DNA of 64,000 bases from Siphonobacter aquaeclarae (GTDB lineage Bacteria; Bacteroidota; Bacteroidia; Cytophagales; Spirosomataceae). The notes under the pieces were generated by a model. The model had not been told where the DNA came from, searched no databases, and worked only from the letters and a program-made list of their open reading frames with translations. This document shows, piece by piece, positions 44,082-51,835 of this stretch. Location: contig NZ_FNGS01000003.1 of NCBI RefSeq assembly GCF_900103285.1, forward strand, positions 725,698 to 789,697. Reading direction: 5' to 3'. The position numbers and the translations under genes are program-made. Positions within the stretch are counted from its first letter, which is position 1, and the number at the start of each line of letters is the position of its first letter.

Positions 44082-44227
44082 AAAGTCATGCCGGAAAACC
44101 GGCTTATTGCAGGGTTGGTGGAAGAAAACACGGACATTCTGCCGTGCTTGCGAACCTAAATTCAGGAAACGGGCGTATTTTTGAAAGAATTTTTGAGGGA
44201 ACGGCTGGTAATCTGAATTGGATCAGC

Positions 44228-44235
44228 TACTTTTG
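44228..44235 (+). promoter_or_regulatory. -7 element for rpsT
   Basis: TACTTTTG, exact to TAnnTTTG, 40 bases before the rpsT ATG. The -33 element is not evident. Confidence 0.6.
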
Positions 44236-44275
44236 CATTCCATTTCCGAAAATCCCATAGTTAGTTATATAAGAC

Positions 44276-44533
44276 ATGGCAAATCACAAATCAGCTCTGA
44301 AACGCATCCGGGCCAACGAAACCAAGCGGCTTCGCAACCGTTTCCAGCATAAAACGACTCGTACCTTCATCAAGAAGCTCCGCGAAACGTCTGACAAGGC
44401 AACGGCGCAGGATCTCTACAAGAAGGTAGCTTCTATGCTGGACAAACTGGCGAAGAAGAACGTCATCCACAAGAACAAAGCTGCCAACAACAAGTCGAAG
44501 CTGGCCAAGCTGGTCAATGCGCTTGCAGCCTAA
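44276..44533 (+). CDS. rpsT: 30S ribosomal protein S20
   Basis: An 85-residue, strongly basic helical protein starting [20 protein letters not shown], a clear S20. It binds 16S rRNA early in assembly. It has its own promoter and terminator. Confidence 0.98.
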   Translation: MANHKSALKRIRANETKRLRNRFQHKTTRTFIKKLRETSDKATAQDLYKKVASMLDKLAKKNVIHKNKAANNKSKLAKLVNALAA

Positions 44534-44567
44534 GCACATTGATTGAACGGTCTCGGGCCGTTCTGTG

Positions 44568-44599
44568 AAAAGCCTTACTTTCGGTAGTGAGGCTTTTTT
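44568..44599 (+). terminator. rpsT terminator
   Basis: AAAAGCCTTAC and the partly paired GTAGTGAGGCTTTT form an imperfect stem with a TTTCG loop and a T-run. It ends 3 bases before the radC ATG. Confidence 0.75.
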
Positions 44600-44602
44600 G
44601 TT

Positions 44603-45307
44603 ATGTGCGTACCGTACCAACCCCTGAAGAAAATCAAAGACTGGGCGGAGGAAGACCGCCCGCGTGAAAAACTGCTGCAGAAAGGAAAGTCTGTGCTGAC
44701 GGAAGCGGAGTTGCTGGGTATTCTGGTTAATGCCGGCACTTCCGGCCATACGGCCGTCGATATCGCCCGGCTGATTCTGAAAAGCGTCGGAAACGATCTC
44801 CATCAACTATCCAAACTGAATGTATCGGAGCTGGCCCGGTTCAACGGCATCGGAAAGGCGAGAGCCGTGACGATTGTCGCCGCGCTGGAGCTGGGACGCC
44901 GGCGCCGGGTTTTTGAAGACCGTGATGACCTGCCCGTTGTCTCCGGTTCGGAACTGGCTTTCCGGCTGATTTCTCCGCATCTGTTGGATTTGCAGCACGA
45001 AGAGTTCTGGGTGCTGCTCCTCAACCGGAGGAATCAGGTGATCCGTCCGGTGCAGGTTTCGGTGGGAGGGGTGGCCGGAACCGTCGCCGACCCCAAAATC
45101 ATCTTCAAACATGCCCTCGACAACGTGTCGAGCAGCCTCATTCTCGTCCATAATCATCCCTCCGGTAATCTTCAACCCAGCGAAGCCGACATACACTTGA
45201 CGCGCAAACTTCGTGATGCCGGGCGGCTGCTCGACCTTCCGGTGCTGGATCACCTCATCGTCTGTGGCCGCAAATACTTCAGCTTCCTCGACGAAGGGAT
45301 GATGTAG
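44603..45307 (+). CDS. radC: RadC family (JAB/MPN) protein
   Basis: A 234-residue protein: N-terminal HhH region (SELARFNGIGKARAV) and a C-terminal JAB domain with the metal site HNHPSG and a later acidic residue (SEAD). Despite the name, a role in DNA repair is not established for the family. Its 3' end overlaps the 3' end of the convergent CHAT gene by 29 bases. Confidence 0.95.
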   Translation: MCVPYQPLKKIKDWAEEDRPREKLLQKGKSVLTEAELLGILVNAGTSGHTAVDIARLILKSVGNDLHQLSKLNVSELARFNGIGKARAVTIVAALELGRRRRVFEDRDDLPVVSGSELAFRLISPHLLDLQHEEFWVLLLNRRNQVIRPVQVSVGGVAGTVADPKIIFKHALDNVSSSLILVHNHPSGNLQPSEADIHLTRKLRDAGRLLDLPVLDHLIVCGRKYFSFLDEGMM

Positions 45308-47984
45308 GCGCCTTTTTCAAACGGGTAAGTCCCCAGATACCGGCGGCAACGAATAATCCCCCGCCCGCCCAGTACCACCAGGGCGTAGCAGCCAGCGGGA
45401 CGGCGTTGGACTCACCGATATGGATCAGCCCCGACCAGTAGTACGGCTGACTATCAGACTGAAATGCATCAAGCCGGGCTTTTTGCAGGGCTACGTCCTG
45501 AGGCAGGCCCTCAGCCAAATACCGGTAAAAAGACCCGATGATGCCGTATGTCGCTTTGTCTTCGACACTCCACAGCGTTGTGATAATACTGGGAATACCA
45601 AGCGCCGCAAAACCCCGCGCAAGGCTGAAAACACCCTCTCCTTTCTGGTCAACGCCGACGCTGGTCTTGCAGGCCGAGAGTACCAGCAACCGGGTACGAA
45701 ACTGGCGGGCGGCATCGAGTTCAGATAAGCGCAGCGCCGAGTCTGCAAAATAGAGAACCGGCTCCCGGGTTTCGGTACTATCCGCATCGGCGTGGGTAAA
45801 GAGCTGGAGAATGCGGTAGTCGGCTGCCTGTTCCAAAAAATTTCGTTTGGTGGCGTCTTCCCGGATCAACTGTTTGGGAGAGGATACATGGGCTTCGACC
45901 TGAGACAACGCATCGACCGAGCCCGGCAGGGGTTGCTGTCCCAGCGAAGGAGCAAACCGCTCCGGCGCAAGGCCGAGAAAAAGCCGGCCGGAGCTGCTTT
46001 CTTCCCGCGGCCTGAGGAGAAAACCCGCCGAGTAGGTATAGCTGACCGCATGTTTACGCAGGAGATAATCCTGTTTTTCCGGGGAAGTCAGCAAGGCTTC
46101 GAACGGCAGAAAAGCGCCATCCTGCGAAATAATTAACCGGGAAGCATTCCTGAGTCCGAGTGGCTCCAGCAGGCGGCGGTACAGCCGGTAGCTGACCTCC
46201 TGAAACTGCCGTGCGTCTGTCTGCGTGCGGAAGGGCTGCGAACATAGGCGGAGAAAGGTCTGCGCATCAGTTGAATAGCCCGCCAGCGGCCATTTCTTAA
46301 AAACAGCCCCGGTTTTGGAGATGCCGAGCGCATATCCGACGGAGTCACCGAAGAAATAACTGACAAACGACTGATTATCCGCTAGAAGCGAATCTTGTAC
46401 AGCTTTTAAAGACGGGACGTGATGGTCGTACTTATACCGGAAATAGGCAGGGTTGGTCTTTTCGAGCGATCGGATAAAGGCTTGCTGGGCCCGCGTGAGA
46501 CTATCGAGACGGGTAGAAAGGCGACTGCTATTGCCTGTTTCAGCCAGCTGATCCCGCAGGCTTTTCAGCCCGTTTCGGAAAGAAAGCTCCTTCCGGGCAT
46601 CTGCCGGTCCGAGCCGCTGGGACGCGCTTAGTTCATTGAGGCGGTCTGAGAGAAGAACAGAGCGGCTTTTTTCGAAGAAATAAAAGGCGTCAGCTGTATT
46701 ACCAAACGCAAGGCAAGTCTTGATAGCGCCTTCATATACGGGTTTGGTTTCCGTTCGCCAGAATAATTTGGAACGGGTTTCGGTATGCTCCTGCCGCATG
46801 AGGTCAATCATTTTGTCAGCCACATGATAGGTCTCCAGGGCATACTGTTGCAGTTTTTTATCGGAGGTATGGACCGAATAGTCGTGAAGCGCCGCCGCCT
46901 TATCCCCGATAATCGTCAGGAGGTACTCCTTCCGGTTGGAAAGACGGATAAACTGAGGAGCCGGATTGCCATACGGGCCGCGGACAGACGACGGGCCAAG
47001 AAGTTCTCCAAGTGCGCGCTGAAAACAGGCAATAGATTCGGCATACTGATGCTGAAACCGCAGAACGCTGCCAATCCCGGTCAGTACGCGCGCTTTTTCG
47101 TCGCGTGTGACAGCCGTCTGGAGCGCGGCCTGCAGAGTAGTCAGGGCTTCGTCATACCGTTCGCGCGTGGCAAGTGTGTAGGACCAGGCTATCTGAACGC
47201 CGGTAGTATTCCACGACGGATCCTGGGCATGGAGTTGTAGCGCTTTCCGGTAGTAGGTACCGGCAGTTTGGTAATCTTTATACTCGCCTGCCAGGTAAAT
47301 TCCCAGATTAAATATCAGACTCACGTCCGACGATGGTGTAATCTTTTCGGCCAGTTCGGCGATGACCTTTCTCGACTCATCCCATAAGCGGAGCTCATTC
47401 AGCGCATAAGCCTCCTGTAGCCTGTTTTTCTCCAGCGGCGCGTAGTCGGTAGTCTGCAAGGCGAAGGATACTCCCCGCCGGCTTGTCAACAGCGACTTAT
47501 AGTATTCGCCTTCGTTGTAAAACAAAAAGGAAAGGTGGCCGCAGGCGTGAGCCGCCCATCCCGGCTGCCGGAATTTGCTGCCATAGGCGATGCTGTTTTC
47601 CAGATAAGCTTTGGCTGCTTCGGTGTTTCCGGCATTGTAAAGGTATACGCCCAGCCGGTAATAGATTTTTGCGAGCATCGCCGGAAGCCTGAGCGACTTT
47701 GCGGTAGTTACGGCCGTCTGCTGAATGGTAACGGCATGCTGAAAATCACGGCTGAAAAAAGCATGAAGGGCTCTTTGTGCTGTCAGTTCGATGAATAGGG
47801 AGTCCTTCGGAAAGGTACTCCGGTTCCATTTTTGAAGAATCCGGGCGGTTCGGACAGAGTCGGGCGTGGCAAGCGCCTGTATGCATTCCTCCTTAAACGA
47901 CAGATACTCCGGACTCTGCGCGGTGGTCCGGAGTATGCCTAAAAGAAAGAAAATCAATAGGTTACGGCTTAATGAATCGGCCAT
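45279..47984 (-). CDS. TPR-CHAT protease, exported and C-terminally anchored
   Basis: A 901-residue protein. A signal-peptide-like start (RNLLIFFLLGILRTTAQ) leads into TPR helices at about 60-450, a coiled-coil-like linker and a CHAT (caspase-HetF) peptidase at about 590-860 with His731 in LFTHADAD and Cys772 in LVLSACKTSVG, the expected catalytic pair. A TM at about 868-887 and a basic tail close the protein, so the protease probably faces the periplasm. It is the last gene of the sigma/anti-sigma/subtilase operon and its start overlaps the subtilase end by 23 bases. Confidence 0.92.
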   Translation of the reverse strand: MADSLSRNLLIFFLLGILRTTAQSPEYLSFKEECIQALATPDSVRTARILQKWNRSTFPKDSLFIELTAQRALHAFFSRDFQHAVTIQQTAVTTAKSLRLPAMLAKIYYRLGVYLYNAGNTEAAKAYLENSIAYGSKFRQPGWAAHACGHLSFLFYNEGEYYKSLLTSRRGVSFALQTTDYAPLEKNRLQEAYALNELRLWDESRKVIAELAEKITPSSDVSLIFNLGIYLAGEYKDYQTAGTYYRKALQLHAQDPSWNTTGVQIAWSYTLATRERYDEALTTLQAALQTAVTRDEKARVLTGIGSVLRFQHQYAESIACFQRALGELLGPSSVRGPYGNPAPQFIRLSNRKEYLLTIIGDKAAALHDYSVHTSDKKLQQYALETYHVADKMIDLMRQEHTETRSKLFWRTETKPVYEGAIKTCLAFGNTADAFYFFEKSRSVLLSDRLNELSASQRLGPADARKELSFRNGLKSLRDQLAETGNSSRLSTRLDSLTRAQQAFIRSLEKTNPAYFRYKYDHHVPSLKAVQDSLLADNQSFVSYFFGDSVGYALGISKTGAVFKKWPLAGYSTDAQTFLRLCSQPFRTQTDARQFQEVSYRLYRRLLEPLGLRNASRLIISQDGAFLPFEALLTSPEKQDYLLRKHAVSYTYSAGFLLRPREESSSGRLFLGLAPERFAPSLGQQPLPGSVDALSQVEAHVSSPKQLIREDATKRNFLEQAADYRILQLFTHADADSTETREPVLYFADSALRLSELDAARQFRTRLLVLSACKTSVGVDQKGEGVFSLARGFAALGIPSIITTLWSVEDKATYGIIGSFYRYLAEGLPQDVALQKARLDAFQSDSQPYYWSGLIHIGESNAVPLAATPWWYWAGGGLFVAAGIWGLTRLKKAPTSSLRRGS

Positions 47985-49443
47985 TTCTGACGAAGGCGAG
48001 TAAGCTATGATGATGCCGGACGCTGAGTTTGCTCAGGTAGAAATTCCGCAGCCCGTCGGCAGGGAGTGTATTCTCAATATAGCTCCGGTTGTCTGAAAAA
48101 ATAGCAGCAAGCTTTCCGGCGACTACCGGTGTGGAGAAGGACGAGCCTTCCAGGTATCCGCCGGGATGCAGCGGGTTCGGAATTTTCCCTTCCTCAAAGA
48201 GCACGCCGAGCGTCACGTATTGGCTGGAGTAGTTTTCATGCGGCACCAGGTAGCAGGAGAGTAACCCAAGCGCTTTCCGGAGGGCAAACCAGAACTTCTG
48301 CAGGCCACCGTGATTGCAGGGGCATGCTTCTTCCGGTTCGCACCGGACAGTCGTTACTGCCAGGACATTCGGCAGGTCTGCACTGAAGCAGGCCGGATAG
48401 AATTTCCGGACGCCGATATCATTCGGAATACCATCAAAATCGGTGTGATTGCCGGCGGCGGCTACAACGATGGTTTTATTTTTCCCGAGATGTTCCAGAA
48501 ATCTCCGCAGAACGGGAATTTCTTCACCATAGTACCCGAAACTCAGGTTGACGACGTGCGCCTTGTTTTTCCGGGCATACCATAGCGCACAGAGTATGCG
48601 GTCCAGCTGACCGATTCCTTCTTCATCAAAAGCCTTCAGAATCATAACCGAGGCACCTGGAGACTGCCCGAAGGCCAGTTGTGCGACCGTTGTTCCGTGC
48701 AGGTAGGCGTTGTCATCGTCCGGCTGGGCGTCTCGTTCCACAAAATCCCACCCGATTTGTTTTGCCGGAAACGATTCTCCGGAACAGGGATTCGCCGCCT
48801 CGCGTGACCAATATCCCACGTTGGCCATGCCGATATGGATACCGGTATCGACAACGGCGATCGTCGCACGTGGCGTTGATGGCGTCAGGGCAGCCAGGAA
48901 GGAGGTCCAGTCTTCGCCGGAAGCGGGCGTTACCGCATCGCCCGATACATAGTAATTATAGGAGCCGGCGATCTTGGGCTGGTCGATGAGCTGGGGAGGC
49001 CTGCCGCTTTTGATGGAAAGCGGCGGAGTTGTCGATTCCAACTCGACAGACAGCGGCGTGTCGTCGTTAAAGCCATCCGTAATTCCTTCCTTGCGGACCA
49101 GAATCGTTTCAGGACCCAGGCACAGGCATGACTCTTCCAGTTCCGTCTTCGAAATTTCCGTTCCTCCGATAGCGAGTTTCTGAATGAATTTGACCGGAAA
49201 CCCCTCCAGGTCCAGGACTTTGTCCAGAACGGCGTCGTCAAACGTCAGGTGGATCAACAGCTCATCCCTGACAGCGAAGCCGGAGCCACCGGCCACTTCG
49301 ATGACGTTTGTATACCTTCTCGGATTCTGTTTGAGGGTATCTCTCAGGCGGTCGGGAGAGCGGAAAGTACCTGATAGAATTTCCGGGCGTTTACCGCGTG
49401 ACGGAGCCTTTTCGGGGCGTTCGGGATCCTGGGGGAGGGCCAT
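47962..49443 (-). CDS. S8 subtilisin-like serine peptidase, no signal peptide
   Basis: A 493-residue protein with an N-terminal domain of about 190 residues, then an S8 core with an intact triad: Asp199 in VVDTGIH, His249 in YLHGTTVA and Ser435 in EGSSFSTP, plus the oxyanion Asn332 in AAAGNH. There is no signal peptide, so it is predicted cytoplasmic, unlike most subtilases. The linker before the catalytic core carries RPPQLIDQPK (148-157), which recurs in the small ORF at 51519. It lies between the anti-sigma-like gene (32 bases upstream) and the CHAT gene. Confidence 0.93.
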   Translation of the reverse strand: MALPQDPERPEKAPSRGKRPEILSGTFRSPDRLRDTLKQNPRRYTNVIEVAGGSGFAVRDELLIHLTFDDAVLDKVLDLEGFPVKFIQKLAIGGTEISKTELEESCLCLGPETILVRKEGITDGFNDDTPLSVELESTTPPLSIKSGRPPQLIDQPKIAGSYNYYVSGDAVTPASGEDWTSFLAALTPSTPRATIAVVDTGIHIGMANVGYWSREAANPCSGESFPAKQIGWDFVERDAQPDDDNAYLHGTTVAQLAFGQSPGASVMILKAFDEEGIGQLDRILCALWYARKNKAHVVNLSFGYYGEEIPVLRRFLEHLGKNKTIVVAAAGNHTDFDGIPNDIGVRKFYPACFSADLPNVLAVTTVRCEPEEACPCNHGGLQKFWFALRKALGLLSCYLVPHENYSSQYVTLGVLFEEGKIPNPLHPGGYLEGSSFSTPVVAGKLAAIFSDNRSYIENTLPADGLRNFYLSKLSVRHHHSLLAFVRNGRFIKP

Positions 49444-49475
49444 ACTGATATAGGTTTAGGTTAAAGAAACTTCGG

Positions 49476-50192
49476 TTACTGCCCCAGCCACGTTGCCGCT
49501 TCCGCTTTCCCGGGCAACTCTTCCGCCACTACCCGCTTCAGGAGTTTTTCTGCTTCTGTTTCATCCTCGGGCCGATGCCGCCGAAGCCGCGCGACGGCTT
49601 CATAAAAAGGCCCTGGGTTGGAATATAAACCCGGCTGGTTGCCCAGTCGCCGAAACAGCCGGATAGCTTCGTCGTAATCGCCGAGCTTCAGACTCGTGAT
49701 ACCTGCCAGTTTCAGGGCTTCCGAATCGGCGGCGTGATGAACCAGCCACTGTTGAAAGAGCTTTTTTGCCTCCTCGTAATGCCCTTCGTTGTATTGCCCG
49801 ATACCCAGTTGCAGCGTGTCCGGCGTACCTCCCATGCGGGTCTGCAGCGTCGCGAGATGGTCTGCAATATAGGCCGACGCCAGTTCGGATCGCTCCGGTA
49901 CGGCAGGACGGAGTACCCACCAGCCGATGCCGATCAGGAGCGCAATAACCGCCGCAGCAGAAGCGACGTATATAGATAGCGTTCTGCGCGACGGGATATT
50001 TTCTTCTGGTCGTTCCCACTGTTTCCGTTTTTCGGCGAGTATTTCCCGCCGGGCCGCTTCCCGCGTTTGCAGGTAAAAGGCCGCCGCTGAAGCCAGTCCG
50101 GTATTCCGGGTCAGTTCCTGCTCAAATGCCTGCTTTTCTTCGGCAGACATGTCTCCGGCGAAAAACCGGTCGACTTGTTCCAATTCGTTCAT
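49476..50192 (-). CDS. Anti-sigma-factor-like membrane protein with TPR domain
   Basis: A 238-residue protein: cytoplasmic N-terminus with DRFFAGDMSAEEKQAFEQEL, the pattern of Bacteroidota anti-sigma regions, one TM at about 72-93, and an extracytoplasmic TPR-like region (YNEGHYEEAKKLFQQWL, KLGDYDEAIRLFRRLG). It overlaps the sigma gene by four bases (ATGA). By analogy it would hold the sigma factor at the membrane and release it on a periplasmic signal, perhaps through TPR contacts with the CHAT protein. Confidence 0.82.
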   Translation of the reverse strand: MNELEQVDRFFAGDMSAEEKQAFEQELTRNTGLASAAAFYLQTREAARREILAEKRKQWERPEENIPSRRTLSIYVASAAAVIALLIGIGWWVLRPAVPERSELASAYIADHLATLQTRMGGTPDTLQLGIGQYNEGHYEEAKKLFQQWLVHHAADSEALKLAGITSLKLGDYDEAIRLFRRLGNQPGLYSNPGPFYEAVARLRRHRPEDETEAEKLLKRVVAEELPGKAEAATWLGQ

Positions 50193-50782
50193 AGCGGTCG
50201 TTTTAGTTCCGCATACAGGTTTCGGAGACGTTCCAGGCAGCGGAGGCGGCTCGTTTTGGCGACGGCGGGCGTTTGATACCCCATCGACGAAGCAATTTCT
50301 TCGTCCGAATACCCTTCACCCCAGGCCAGTACCATCTGCCGGCATTTGTCTCCTATTTCCGTCAGTTTCTTCCGGAGCTCTTCAATGTCGCCTTCTGTAA
50401 TGAGGTGTTGCACGGCATTACGTGCATCATCGGCCACAAAGACATTATCCAGCGGTAGAACATCATGGATGCTCTCCCGGTTAGTCGAATTCTTTCGAAC
50501 GAGGTCAACACATTTGTTGGAAAAAATCTGGTAGAGATAGGTTTTCAGACCGGACCGGCCCTCAAAACGCCCTGACGCGATGTGCTCGATTACCGTGAGC
50601 ACGGCATCCGAATAGGCGCTGGCGCATTCCTCGGGCAAAAGCTTGTGCTTGAACGTCGCTTCCCGGATCAGGTACCGGTAATGGTCGTACAGACGATTTT
50701 CGGAGCTGCGTCTTTGCACGCCGCCTGCCCGGATACCCGCCACCAGATCGGCGTCGGAAACGGAGCGTTTCAAAAAAATCAT
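50189..50782 (-). CDS. ECF-type sigma-70 factor
   Basis: A 197-residue sigma factor with region 2 (LYDHYRYLIREATFK ... LKTYLYQIFSNKCVDLVRK) and region 4 (CRQMVLAWGEGYSDEEIASSMGY). It is the first gene of the four-gene operon and is divergent from the LuxR-HTH mini-gene. It probably directs its own operon, but no promoter motif unlike the standard one could be recognised upstream. Confidence 0.92.
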   Translation of the reverse strand: MIFLKRSVSDADLVAGIRAGGVQRRSSENRLYDHYRYLIREATFKHKLLPEECASAYSDAVLTVIEHIASGRFEGRSGLKTYLYQIFSNKCVDLVRKNSTNRESIHDVLPLDNVFVADDARNAVQHLITEGDIEELRKKLTEIGDKCRQMVLAWGEGYSDEEIASSMGYQTPAVAKTSRLRCLERLRNLYAELKRPL

Positions 50783-50925
50783 GAAGTGGCAAAGGCTGAC
50801 TGAGACTGTAAATTAAGGAGTTGCGCTGAATTAACCGGGAATGCTTTCATTTTTTTTCGAAATGGCGTTACCATTTGTCGTGGCCTTTCCGACAAAACTG
50901 TCGAACAACCAACACGACCTTCGCC

Positions 50926-51192
50926 ATGACTCCTGTCGCCGTTACCAGAACCCGTCGTTTCTACCTCTCCCCGCGTGATCTGCAGCCTGCTTCCCAGGCG
51001 CTTACCCACCGGGAGCGCGAAGTATTGAGTTTCCTGGCTCAGGGAATGAGCTACAAGATGATCGCCCATGAATGCGGTATTTCGTTCAGTACTGTTCAGA
51101 CACACCTGAAGCGGGTCTACCTGAAACTGGGCGTTAACTCCGCTACTGAAGCGATTTTGTCCGGATTCCGCAAAGGATTGATCTCCCTTTAG
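50926..51192 (+). CDS. LuxR-type HTH mini-protein
   Basis: An 88-residue protein from ATG 50926 consisting of little more than a LuxR/GerE HTH at about 22-85 (LTHREREVLSFLAQGMSYKMIA, key run HREREVLSFLAQG). There is no receiver or ligand domain, so activity is probably set by its level or by a partner. It is transcribed away from the sigma/CHAT operon and may regulate it. Confidence 0.9.
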   Translation: MTPVAVTRTRRFYLSPRDLQPASQALTHREREVLSFLAQGMSYKMIAHECGISFSTVQTHLKRVYLKLGVNSATEAILSGFRKGLISL

Positions 51193-51242
51193 TCCTGCTC
51201 CACACCGTCCGTCCCGATATACGTTCAACCTTCCAGACACAG

Positions 51243-51267
51243 AAAAGGCCCGGCTTTCGGGCCTTTT
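51243..51267 (+). terminator. Terminator of the LuxR-HTH gene
   Basis: AAAAGGCCC (51243-51251) pairs with GGGCCTTTT (51259-51267), 7-base loop, about 50 bases after the stop. Confidence 0.85.
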
Positions 51268-51279
51268 CGCTTTGAGCGG

Positions 51280-51519
51280 GCCTTGCGTACATTTTCCTGC
51301 GCCGTATGTACCAACGGAGCCGACGACTGGTTGCGTTTTTTTCGGATGCCGCAATGCAGCAGCCGAGGCCGGGAGCGGCTGGTAACACAGTCGGGGCTGC
51401 TCAATCAACTGGGGAGGGCGGCGGGTGAGAGAAACCGAAACGTCCGTTTTCGGTTGGGGCAACGGCAACCCGGTCACTGCATACAGCAGCAATCCGGCCA
51501 GCGCCATTCGTTTTTTCAT
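51280..51519 (-). CDS. Possible small secreted peptide gene, 3' end uncertain
   Basis: From ATG 51519 the minus strand encodes a signal-peptide-like start (MKKRMALAGLLLYAVTGLPL) followed by RRPPQLIEQPRL, nearly the same as RPPQLIDQPK in the subtilase. The frame stays open to 50779, but beyond about 51280 it runs through the terminator and antisense to the LuxR-HTH gene, so the real end is unclear and the gene may be decayed. The end given is only the part free of other features. Confidence 0.35.
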
Positions 51520-51835
51520 TGTATTAGGTGGATTGGATGTCAATGGAATCCTGCCCGTTTTGGTCGTAAACGGTAGCGAACGGATACGCATCAGCATGAC
51601 CGGCGTATTCCGGTTTGAAATAAAAGGATCAGGAAAGGGCTACCCTGTAAACAGGGATGCCGGGAGTCATTCCTATTCGGGTACAGGCGGTCAGGATAGC
51701 AGACAGCAAGTGTACGGGGCTTGAAAATCCTTTCATTGCGATTCGTTTTGAGGCAAGAGATGATCAAAACTACTCAACAAATGAAAAGAAAAATAGGTAT
51801 GAAGAAGAAAAATTAGAAACGGTCAGCGCTGTTTT
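51520..51835. other. Intergenic region, no clear gene
   Basis: About 315 bases between the candidate small ORF and the end of the serine hydrolase gene. An exact -7 element TAGTTTTG on the minus strand (51765-51772) might drive the small ORF with a long leader. GGGTACAG-like short repeats near 51640-51700 show no clear structure. Frames here lack convincing protein features. Confidence 0.4.
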
